From: Baffinella frigidus
Lineage: Eukaryota > Cryptophyceae > Cryptomonadales > Baffinellaceae
DNA length: 10,108 nt
Assembly (NCBI GenBank): GCA_026770585.1
Contig: MU646342.1
Coordinates: 642,239 to 652,346, forward strand
Direction of reading: 5' to 3'
Shown: positions 7,201-10,022 of the stretch, piece after piece
Layout: every line of letters starts with the position of its first letter
Position numbering within the stretch: the stretch's first letter is position 1
Made by a program: the position numbers and the translations under genes
Notes under the pieces: generated by a model
Seen by the model: the letters and a program-made list of their open reading frames with translations, nothing else
What the model was told of the DNA's origin: nothing
The model's database searches: none

Positions 7201-9489
7201 TAAAATTGAATCACGTCCTCGCTCGGCAGCGGCTTCCCCGACAAGTACGACACGGCGGGAGAAGCCCCCGTTTAGGGTTGAGGATTTAGTGTTCAACGCT
7301 TCTAAAAAAACACGCTCTTTTTAGAAGGCGGGCCTGTGAAATCTCTTTTCGCGATTAAACCGTGTGAACTGCGCTGGACCCGTCCGAACCGCTGATCAGA
7401 AAACGTTTTGACGTGCGAGTAGGTACGCGCCGACGAATGTCCTTCCTCGACAACCACGACACGGAATTGGAGCCATTGGCTGGTATTTGAGCCATTTTTA
7501 TTATTTCATAGGAGAAATCATAGGAGAAATTACTATGGCATAGGTAATTTTACTTGTGATTCCTAATTAAACCAATTACCCCCCCCCTAACAATGCTGGG
7601 CGGCAGGTACGCGCCGACGAACGCGGTGTCGTTCCTTGACAACCACGACACGGCCGGCGATCTCAACGACCGGTGCGTCCCAACCGCACGAGAATGCGAG
7701 AGGGGCCTATTTAAAACCGTGTGTTTTTACACGTGGGCATTTGTGTAGTAAGTTTCGCTGAAAGTTGGCAACGCTAGTAAAACATATGCCAGGCGCGAGG
7801 TTGGAATGCCCTATCCTGGCAACCACGACACGGCCGGCGATCTCAACGACCGGTGCGTCCCAACCACACAGTGGTCTTGGAGGGAGATTTCAACCGAAAC
7901 CACGGTCTGAATGTCGGTTAACTAAACATGTAGGGCTTCATGTGGGGCTTTAGCGTTTAGCGTGTGGGGCTTCATGTGGGGCTTTGGACTTGATGTGGGG
8001 CTTTGAAGCCCGTAGAACGCGCACGCGGTGTCGTTCCTCGACAACCACGACACGCCCGGCGATTTGAACGACCGGTGCGCTGCATTAAACCCCAAACCCC
8101 AGACCCTAGACCCCAAACCCCAAACCCCAAGTACTAAACCCTAAACCCTGAACACTAAACACTAAACCCTAAACCCTAAACTCTAAACTCTAAACCCTAA
8201 ACCCTGAACCCTAAACCCTAAACCCTAAACCCTAAACCCTAAACCCTAAACCCCCAACACTAAACCCCAACCACTAAACCCCAAACCCCTAAACCCCAAA
8301 CCCTAACCCCTAAACCCCAAACCCTAAACCCCAAACCCTAAACCCTAAACCCTGAACACCAAACAAGGTTCGGCACAGACGAGGAGCTGATGATGGGGTA
8401 TGCCTTCCTTCTGACGCACCCGGGTGCGACACCCTAAACCCTAAACCCTAAACCCTAAACCCTAAACCCTAAACCCTAAACCCTAAGCCCTAAACACTAA
8501 ACCCTAAACCCTAAACCCTAAACCCTAAACCCTACACCCTACACCCTACACCCTACACCCTAGACCCTCAACATTAAACGCTAAACGCTAAACGCTTAAC
8601 CCTACACCATAAGAATGTAAACTATAAACCCTAAACTCTGAACCCGGGTACGTGCCGACACCCTACACCCTACACCCCAAACAAACAAACCAATACACGA
8701 AACCCTGCACCCTGCACCCGAACCCCTAACCCCCAGCCCCTGCACCGTGTAAGAGTGCCGCGCATCTTCGTGAGAGAGTCTGTAGGAGGTGGAGTTACAA
8801 TCCATCTGGAAAATGCTCGTATGAGCGGCCGACACGAGGTACAGTAGTGGCACAATGCGTCGAGCATGTGCGGCGCTGACGCTGGTTGTTTGGCAATCAA
8901 TTATCAATCTCTCTCTGAGGGAGTCTGCCTGTAGCGTGCTCCTGCTCCAGGGTGAGATTGAAGGTGAGTTGAGCATCGATCCTGAGCATACATCATTGAA
9001 CCTGAGCCCTCAACCCTAAACACCTGAATGGCTGTGCAGGAGTGCCGTGTATCTTCTGGCAAGACTGGAACGGAGGTGCACCCCAGACCCTAACCACACG
9101 GTGGACTACGAGGGTTTCGTTGGGGCCGGATTCCGGGGGGTAACGTGACCAAATTTGCTTGAAAAAAACTGAAAGTTAATTGCTTCAGGGCAAGTTGACT
9201 TTTGATAAAAGTTTCGTAGTCTACCGTGTGGACCGTGCATCTTCTGGCAAGACTGGAACGGAGGTGCACCCCTCAACCCTAACCCCTGAACCCTAAACCA
9301 TAATCCCCAAACCCCAAACTCCAAACTCCAAACCCCAAACTCCAAACCCCGAACCTCAAACTCCAAACCCCCAACCCCAAACCCCAAACCCTAAACCCCA
9401 AATCCCAAACCGCACCCCCCCCCCACCCACACACCGCAGTGCTCCAAGGAGAAATCGAGAAGCTGGTCGTGATCCGGAGGGAAGCTGTC
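1224..9489 (+). CDS. Split alpha-amylase (GH13) gene, internal part, eight micro-exons
   Basis: Predicted joined exons: 1224-1270, 2750-2789, 4479-4530, 6316-6390, 7607-7672, 8368-8423, 9040-9075 and 9440 to about 9489. Alpha-amylase hydrolyses internal alpha-1,4 bonds of starch or related glucans. The reading runs without a stop or phase clash through the back half of the (beta/alpha)8 barrel: region III (KPVMA|VAEFFD, acid/base Glu at 2756-2758), SSLFDFGLRYKLKD, region IV (FLDNHD, stabilising Asp at 7647-7649), GYAFLLTHPG, VPCIFW and LQGEIEKLVVIR. The last segments resemble plant-type amylases. Region II with the nucleophile lies upstream of the window and domain C downstream. Donors are GTGC in six of seven introns; acceptors are CAG in seven of eight. 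No base is odd at a catalytic position, so the gene may be alive. Expression is unknown, and a recently silenced copy would look the same. Confidence 0.87.
1263..1945 (+). repeat. Repeated copies of the exon A donor junction
   Basis: The 26-bp junction segment at 1263-1288 (beginning TCATGGCGGTGCGCCC) recurs exactly at 1323-1348. Degenerate versions sit near 1681-1700, 1741-1766, 1825-1839, 1880-1897 and 1926-1945 (CCTGTCATGGCGGTGCACCC). Several are preceded by CACCCACAACTGTTGACT, giving a higher-order unit of about 58 bp. They look like duplicated exon-edge plus intron-start pieces, not separate genes. Confidence 0.75.
1361..1643. repeat. 20-bp minisatellite, about 14 units
   Basis: The unit is close to ATAGCCCTACACCTGACCGT. 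It repeats at an exact 20-base spacing from about 1365 to 1485, with two phase breaks at units reading ATATCCGAG. It lies in intron A-B and appears to grow out of the CCCTACACCTG intron start that follows the exon A donor. It is not a CRISPR array, because there are no unique spacers. Confidence 0.88.
1950..2070 (+). repeat. Degenerate telomere-like tract (CCCTAAA on + strand)
   Basis: Variants such as AACCATG and AACCCTG lead into a run of near-perfect AAACCCT heptamers, then decay into CTCTAAACTCTCAG. It lies in intron A-B. It is far too mixed to be a chromosome end. Confidence 0.9.
2252..2424. mobile_element. Foldback element with a central 24-bp palindrome
   Basis: The left arm around 2252-2290 (CCACCAACCCTCACGGAAGG then ACCAAATCG) pairs with the right arm 2390-2424 (CGATTTGGTCTTTCC then ATGAGGGCGTGTGGTG), with mismatches. 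The centre holds a perfect palindrome at 2342-2365 built from AGACACCCCAGA and its complement. It is non-coding, within intron A-B. Confidence 0.78.
2441..2452 (+). pseudogene. Possible decayed copy of the exon B acceptor end
   Basis: TTTCTCTAGTTGCTGAGTT resembles the exon B border TTTTCACAGGTTGCTGAGTT at 2741-2760, and a similar CGGC...TTTT stretch precedes both. Only the first few codons survive. Confidence 0.45.
2517..2632. mobile_element. Foldback element, family B
   Basis: Arms 2517-2557 and 2590-2632 are inverted repeats sharing TATTAATTAATTGCTTTTGG on one side and its complement on the other, with a 2-base indel. The inner edges end in ACTACAC / GTGTAGTAAATTTCGTTG, the motif found in several other elements here. 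The loop is about 32 bases. Confidence 0.88.
2750..2789 (+). CDS. Amylase exon B (region III, catalytic Glu)
   Basis: The acceptor is TTTTCACAG and the donor GTCCGG, the only donor here not starting GTGC. It reads VAEFFDTNKELLT plus one base. The Glu codon GAG (2756-2758) sits where GH13 enzymes carry the acid/base catalyst (V.E(Y/F/L)W/F). Exon A ends in phase 0, which fits. The last G completes a Gly codon with the first two bases of exon C. Confidence 0.85.
2795..2826 (+). repeat. Short telomere-like tract right after the exon B donor
   Basis: CCCCTAACCTCTAAACCATA and following bases are four or five decayed heptamers, starting within six bases of the donor. Confidence 0.65.
2836..2950. 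mobile_element. Foldback element, family B relative
   Basis: The left arm around 2843-2880 (ATTAATTGCTTTTGGGACAA) pairs with the right arm around 2910-2945 (GTTGCCCAAAGGCAATTAAT), with a few mismatches. Its termini resemble those of 2517-2632. A second, solitary copy of the right arm lies at about 3017-3054. Confidence 0.8.
2957..3000. repeat. 21-bp tandem repeat, two copies
   Basis: GTGTACCGCACATCCGGCAA followed by G occurs at 2957-2977 and 2980-3000. It lies between the complete family B relative and its duplicated right arm. Confidence 0.88.
3017..3054. repeat. Solitary right arm of the family B relative
   Basis: TGTGTACTAAGTGTTGTTGC followed by CCAAAAGCAATTAATCC repeats the right arm ending near 2945, with one change. 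The left arm is missing here, so this is a truncated copy or a local duplication. Confidence 0.8.
3150..3322. mobile_element. Long foldback element of about 170 bp
   Basis: The left arm (3150 to about 3230) and right arm (about 3244-3322) pair over about 75 bases with a few mismatches and small indels. Outer ends are ACTAATAGG / CCCTATTAAT. The inner arms contain the palindromic CCTACCGTAGGC and CCTAGG motifs, and the loop is roughly a dozen bases (ACCAAAAAGT). Related CTACGGTAGG sequence occurs in the inverted pair at about 5680 and 6500. Confidence 0.88.
3433..3568. repeat. 28-bp minisatellite, five units
   Basis: The unit TCTTAGATGGACAGATGTCC plus CTGATGAG starts near 3433, 3457, 3485, 3513 and 3541; the first unit is shorter. 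A relic (CTCAGATGGACA) follows the next minisatellite at about 3819-3830. Confidence 0.9.
3607..3636 (+). pseudogene. Decayed copy of amylase exon C, 5' half
   Basis: CGTGGGCAG, then a reading of GWLDHLEHR, matches the exon C acceptor and start (GWLNHSEHR at 4479). The match then breaks into the ...CTGGGCAAGAATTACC minisatellite. The FDFGLR part and the donor are absent. Confidence 0.72.
3645..3815. repeat. 22-bp minisatellite, about eight irregular units
   Basis: The unit is close to TACTCCCGGGCAAGAATTAC, with units shortened to TACGAGAATTACC in the middle. It shares its GGGCGTGTTT...GGGCA leader with 3402-3425. Confidence 0.85.
3896..3915 (+). pseudogene. Second partial copy of exon C, 5' end
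   Basis: GTGAGAGCAG is followed by GGTGGCTGAACCACTCGGAG, identical to the first 20 bases of exon C (GWLNHSE). It then departs into a foldback element ten bases on. Confidence 0.8.
3926..4051. mobile_element. AT-rich foldback element
   Basis: Arms 3926-3971 and 4005-4051 pair with mismatches. The outer ends are GAAACACT / GTGTTTC and the inner edges ACTACAC / GTGTAGTAATTTTGATTG. The flanks CGTATG and GCTATG could be a worn target-site duplication. Confidence 0.82.
4194..4345 (+). pseudogene. Exon C copy split by an insert
   Basis: GGCAGGGTG (4194-4202) matches the exon C acceptor and first codons. After about 120 bases, AGGGTGTCAGAACCACTCGG (4324-4343) matches exon C again. The insert is thus flanked by AGGGTG at 4197-4202 and 4325-4330, a possible 6-bp target duplication. 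Confidence 0.6.
4208..4323 (+). pseudogene. P-loop fragment resembling viral D5-type SF3 helicase-primase
   Basis: About 38 codons read without interruption. They include LCVNGHDKFEQIFILTG, then GKGSDGKT (4286-4309), a Walker A motif of the G.G..GK(S/T) form. The arrangement of a short leader with hydrophobic IFILTGKGS.GKT resembles D5-like helicase-primases of nucleocytoplasmic large DNA viruses and related mobile elements. That is a family-level guess from about 40 residues. Walker B, sensor and primase parts are absent. It is AT-rich, unlike the amylase exons, and sits inside an exon C copy, so it is probably a captured scrap. A chance P-loop cannot be excluded. Confidence 0.42.
4479..4530 (+). 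CDS. Amylase exon C (FDF segment)
   Basis: The acceptor is GTGGGCAG and the donor GTGCAC. It reads GWLNHSEHRSSLFDFGLR with split codons at both ends: a G from exon B completes the first Gly, and CG plus the first G of exon D makes Arg. In GH13 amylases a Trp helix and an (S/A)FDF strand follow region III. The 5' half has three partial copies upstream and the 3' half two downstream. Confidence 0.85.
4562..4668 (+). repeat. Telomere-like tract
   Basis: Mostly AAACCCT and AACCCCT heptamers with few variants, directly between the first and second exon C donor copies. Confidence 0.93.
4717..4838 (+). repeat. Telomere-like tract
   Basis: Degenerate CCCTAAA units with ACACCCTAAT and CAGCGTAAACACT variants, between the second and third exon C donor copies. 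Same orientation as the other tracts. Confidence 0.92.
4869..4996. other. Simple CACT/CATC-rich stretch, no gene recognised
   Basis: It starts with ACACGAGAATGC, a family A terminus, then runs into loose repeats of ACTCACTCCTNNCATCACTT type (period 12-25). The frame open across 4877-5350 has no recognisable domain and passes through hairpin arms, so I do not call a protein. Confidence 0.5.
4997..5235. mobile_element. Foldback element with an adjoining perfect 24-bp hairpin
   Basis: The outer pair is about 4997-5031 (CTTCCCCGATTGACTTTACA) with 5149-5178, imperfect. Immediately right, 5179-5202 is the exact complement of 5212-5235 (24-bp arms, 9-base loop TGTAGAACC). A smaller pairing (GTTTCTCGGGC with GCCCGAAAC) lies inside the first. 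Confidence 0.83.
5256..5446. mobile_element. Foldback MITE, family A, second complete copy
   Basis: The ends are CCACCCGAGAATGCGAGAGG and GCATTCTCGAGTGG. The inner motif GTGTAGTAAGTTTCGTTG (5316-5333) and the CCTATCCTGGTACAAATGTT segment match the copy at 489-679. The GGCGCGAGGTTGGAATACCC part is shared with the truncated copy near 7800. Confidence 0.87.
5463..5560 (+). repeat. Long-range inverted repeat 1, left copy
   Basis: CCGCTACCGAGCGAGGACG ... GGAAATGGACTTTTAAAATG, then a GCCAGGACCGG hairpin, matches the reverse complement of about 7109-7240 with mismatches and small gaps. The minus-strand open frame across 5464-5868 has no protein signature. Confidence 0.8.
5680..5775 (+). repeat. Long-range inverted repeat 2, left copy, with 21-bp tandem duplication
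   Basis: GACCTTGAATAACCCCTAAG is doubled, then CGATAAGACC...CCCTACGGTAGGC and CCCGTAGGGACATAG follow. The reverse complement lies at about 6480-6545. It shares the CTACGGTAGG core with the element at 3150-3322. Confidence 0.8.
5883..6056 (+). repeat. Telomere-like tract
   Basis: It begins ACCCTACACCCTACACC right after a copy of the exon C intron start, becomes regular AAACCCT heptamers, then drifts to AAACCCC/AACCACA variants. Confidence 0.93.
6117..6274. mobile_element. Foldback element just upstream of exon D
   Basis: The left arm 6117-6141 (GGAAATATCGAAGCAATTTA then GGACG) pairs with 6252-6274. An inner GGTACAAATTC / AATTTGTACC pair adds to the stem. A separate small hairpin around GTCGGATTCCGAC lies at 6055-6080. 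Confidence 0.8.
6316..6390 (+). CDS. Amylase exon D (segment after FDF)
   Basis: The acceptor is GTACCGCAG and the donor GTGCGC. It reads YKLKDSVRTGNFEHLRD then EFFGPMI with split codons at both ends. LRYKLKD across the C-D junction resembles the FDFPL.Y.L+DA helix start of GH13 enzymes. The last two bases TG join the first G of exon E as Trp. The extra FEHLRDEFFGP is less conserved in the family. Confidence 0.82.
6480..6545 (-). repeat. Long-range inverted repeat 2, right copy
   Basis: The reverse complement of this segment matches about 5695-5775 (GCGATAAGACC...CCCTACGGTAGGC...CGTAGGGACATAG). One member of the direct GAATAACCCC duplication is missing. Confidence 0.78.
6630..6692. repeat. 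Dispersed CCTGGTACNAAACCTGC / GGTTTAGTCAAC motif
   Basis: Variants occur here at least twice and again at about 2216-2250, 2656-2690 and 6776-6815. Each pairs a GTCCTGGTAC core with a downstream TTAGTCAAC or TTAGTTAC core about 20 bases on. Function unknown. Confidence 0.55.
6697..6744 (+). pseudogene. Decayed copy of exon D, 3' two-thirds
   Basis: GCGGCAACTTGGAGGACGTG ... ATCTTCAGCACATAATCTA|GTGCGG aligns, nearly without gaps, with exon D from ACCGGCAACTTCGAG to its GTGCGC donor. A TAA stop and many changes mark it as dead. Confidence 0.65.
6907..6936 (+). pseudogene. Decayed exon E copy 1
   Basis: GCGAGCAG|GTATTCGCCGACGCACGCGG reads YSPTHAVSL, matching YAPTNAVSF of exon E. It diverges before the DNHD motif. 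Confidence 0.7.
7073..7103 (+). pseudogene. Decayed exon E copy 2
   Basis: GCGAGCAG|GTAAGCGGTGTCCGCTAT followed by CGAGGCAACACGG keeps the acceptor, GCGGTGTCC and a worn DNHDT part. The CGCGCCGACGAAC stretch is deleted. Confidence 0.55.
7109..7240 (-). repeat. Long-range inverted repeat 1, right copy
   Basis: It contains a near-perfect hairpin (AAAAGCCAGGACCGG / CCGGTCCCGGCTTTT) and then CATTTTAAAAGTCCATTTCC...GTCCTCGCTCGGCAGCGG. It is the reverse complement of 5463-5560. Confidence 0.8.
7234..7262 (+). pseudogene. Decayed exon E copy 3 (DNHDT part)
   Basis: TTCCCCGACAAGTACGACAC followed by GGCGGGA reads FPDKYDTAG against FLDNHDTAG. The catalytic His is changed to Tyr. Confidence 0.6.
7299..7327. 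repeat. Short hairpin
   Basis: CTTCTAAAAA pairs with TTTTTAGAAG around a 9-base loop. A T-run inside the right arm gives it the look of a small foldback relic. No role is evident. Confidence 0.6.
7423..7464 (+). pseudogene. Decayed exon E copy 4
   Basis: GAGTAG|GTACGCGCCGACGAATGTCC continues into TTCCTCGACAACCACGACACGG. Both halves are well preserved, but a short internal deletion (about GCGGTGTC) breaks the frame between YAPTN and FLDNHDT. Confidence 0.78.
7607..7672 (+). CDS. Amylase exon E (region IV, FLDNHD)
   Basis: The acceptor is GGCGGCAG and the donor GTGCGT. It reads YAPTNAVSFLDNHDTAGDLN then D and a split Arg codon. AV.F.DNHDT is the GH13 region IV signature, with the substrate-binding His (7644-7646) and the transition-state Asp (7647-7649). 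This is the only one of at least six copies that is complete, stop-free and in phase with exon D, so I take it as the working exon. Confidence 0.88.
7684..7819. mobile_element. Truncated family A element inside a duplicated exon E end
   Basis: From CCGCACGAGAATGCGAGAGG it follows the 5256-5446 copy, including GTGTAGTAAGTTTCGCTG (7743-7760), and stops at CCCTATCCTGG. The right end is missing. The DNA on both sides (7640-7685 and 7820-7865) is an identical 46-bp exon E donor segment. Confidence 0.85.
7820..7865 (+). pseudogene. Exon E copy 6, 3' end only
   Basis: It is identical to 7640-7685, exactly 180 bases downstream: NHDTAGDLNDR, donor GTGCGT and the first intron bases. There is no acceptor or 5' half. 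Confidence 0.88.
7931..8006. repeat. TGTGGGGCTTCA-type tandem repeat
   Basis: About five units of GGGGCTT with spacers TCATGT or TAGCGTTTAGCG. Unit length varies from 10 to 25 bases. Confidence 0.75.
8016..8074 (+). pseudogene. Exon E copy 7, open but out of phase
   Basis: AAC GCG CAC GCG GTG then FLDNHDTPGDLND reads cleanly to a GTGCGC donor, and that donor leads straight into the telomere-like intron. Compared with exon E it has lost YAPT, gained His, and shows silent changes (CTT/CTC, CTC/TTG) plus Ala to Pro. If spliced after exon D from its TAG acceptor, the junction codon would be TGA, so it is probably a pseudo-exon. It may be the older native copy. Confidence 0.75.
8087..8366 (+). 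repeat. Long telomere-like tract in intron E-F
   Basis: About 40 units, mostly AAACCCT, with AAACCCC and AACACTA variants. A clean run lies around 8205-8250. It ends at the exon F acceptor ACCAAACAAG, so the sequence before the acceptor is itself decayed repeat. Confidence 0.95.
8368..8423 (+). CDS. Amylase exon F (GYAFLLTHPG)
   Basis: The acceptor is AACAAG, the weakest of the set, and the donor GTGCGA. It reads FGTDEELMMGYAFLLTHP with split Arg and Gly codons at the ends. GYA.(I/L)LTHPG.PCIF is a strong plant-type alpha-amylase signature after region IV. I saw no extra copies of this exon. Confidence 0.9.
8430..8645 (+). repeat. Telomere-like tract in intron F-G
   Basis: It starts six bases after the exon F donor. 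Clean CCCTAAA runs lead to CCCTACA units near 8530-8560 and then AACGCTA variants. Confidence 0.95.
8646..8745 (+). repeat. Exon E scrap followed by degenerate CCCTACA/CCCTGCA repeats
   Basis: GGTACGTGCCGAC (8646-8658) matches the first bases of exon E (GGTACGCGCCGAC). The rest is worn telomere-like sequence with AAACAAACAAACC. Confidence 0.6.
8752..8793 (+). pseudogene. Decayed copy of exon G
   Basis: AGAGTGCCGCGCATCTTC, then GTCTGTAGGAGGTGGA, aligns with exon G (GGAGTGCCGTGTATCTTC ... AACGGAGGTGCA). The VPRIF part is readable. The DWN part is shifted and contains TAG. Confidence 0.6.
8935..8963 (+). pseudogene. Second copy of exon H start, open, with a consensus donor
   Basis: CTGTAG, then VLLLQGEIE, then G|GTGAGT. 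LQGEIE matches exon H (9442-9459), but five of the six codons differ at the third base (CAG/CAA, GGT/GGA, GAG/GAA, ATT/ATC, GAA/GAG). It is much shorter than exon H and the LVVIR part is missing. It could be an old duplicate kept under selection or a piece of a related gene. The minus-strand open frame over 8602-8976 shows no protein signature. Confidence 0.6.
9040..9075 (+). CDS. Amylase exon G (PCIFW)
   Basis: The acceptor is GGCTGTGCAG and the donor GTGCAC. At 36 nt it is the shortest exon. It reads VPCIFWQDWNG with split Gly and Val codons at the ends. HPG|VPCIFW across the F-G junction matches the HPG.PC(I/V)FY strand of alpha-amylases. A nearly identical copy without its acceptor follows at 9233. 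Confidence 0.87.
9094..9231. mobile_element. Foldback element between two exon G copies
   Basis: The ends CCACACGGTGGACTACG and CGTAGTCTACCGTGTGG are 17-bp inverted repeats with one mismatch. The interior contains AGTTAATTGCTTCAGGGCAA, recalling family B. It is flanked by 40-bp direct repeats of exon G (9045-9084, 9233-9272). Confidence 0.85.
9233..9272 (+). pseudogene. Second exon G copy, 3' part
   Basis: It is identical to 9045-9084 except for one silent change (TGT to TGC, Cys). It keeps CIFWQDWNG and the GTGCAC donor but has no acceptor, since the foldback element abuts its left edge. Confidence 0.88.
9269..9420 (+). repeat. Degenerate telomere-like tract in intron G-H
   Basis: AACCCTAAACCCCAAACTCC variants, with many AAACTCC and AAACCCC units, end in a C-rich run before the exon H acceptor. 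Confidence 0.9.
9440..9489 (+). CDS. Amylase exon H (helix after barrel strand 8); 3' border uncertain
   Basis: The acceptor is CACACCGCAG. The first two bases complete a Val codon, then LQGEIEKLVVIRREA. This matches the L..EI..L..IR helix of plant-type amylases. A donor could be GTCGTA (9487) or GTATCG (9490). Beyond that the frame enters a minisatellite, so the exon must end near here or read into repeat. Domain C is not in the window. Confidence 0.8.
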
Positions 9490-9497
9490 GTATCGCC

Positions 9498-10020
9498 CTT
9501 TACACCATCCCTACAGTGCATCTTTACCCTGTAGTCCACCTCTCTACAGTGCATCTTTACCCTATAGTCCACCTGTACACCATCCCAACAGAGCATCTGT
9601 ACGCTATAGTCCACCATCCCTACAGTACATTATTCCCCTATAGTCCACCATCCCTACAGTGCATCTGTACCCTAAAGTCCACCTGTACACCATCCCTACA
9701 GTGAATCCTTCCCCTGTAGTCCACCATCCCTACAAAGCATCTGTACCCTATAGTCCACCATCCCTACATTCTGCATCTTTACCCTACAGTCCACCATCCC
9801 AGCAGTGCATCTGTACCCTATAGTCCACCTCTACACCATTCCTACAGTTCATCTTTACTCTATAGTCCACCATCCCTACAGTGCATCTGTACCCTAAATT
9901 CCACCTGTACACCATCCTTGCAGTGCATCATTCCCCTATAGTCCACCATCCCTACATAGCATCTGTACCCTATAGCCCACCTTTACACTACCCCCTATAG
10001 TCCACCTTTACACTATCCCC
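9498..10020. repeat. Minisatellite, about 35-bp units, more than a dozen copies
   Basis: The unit is close to CACCATCCCTACAGTGCATC plus TGTACCCTATAGTC, with longer versions that add CACCTGTA. Copies are irregular (CTGTAGTCCACC, CTAAAGTCCACC). The open frame at 9516-9704 is a by-product of the repeat. Confidence 0.9.
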
Positions 10021-10021
10021 A

Positions 10022-10022
<1 letters not shown>

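Noticed and set aside
8016-8074. Second region IV exon as the working exon in place of 7607-7672
   Set aside because: From its TAG acceptor the junction with exon D would create TGA, and the YAPT residues are missing; kept as a pseudo-exon.
8087-8645. Chromosome end (telomere)
   Set aside because: The tracts are degenerate, interrupted by amylase exons, and followed by more than 1 kb of other sequence; they are interstitial.
8602-8976. 124-codon open frame on the - strand
   Set aside because: Its second half is the reverse of telomere-like sequence (GLGVRGSGAG) and its first half is opposite decayed amylase exons on the + strand.
9106-9617. Overlapping - strand frames rich in GVWGLGF / SLEFGVW
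   Set aside because: These are translations of the TTTGGGGT/TTTGGAG telomere-like complement; the periodic protein is a by-product of the repeat.
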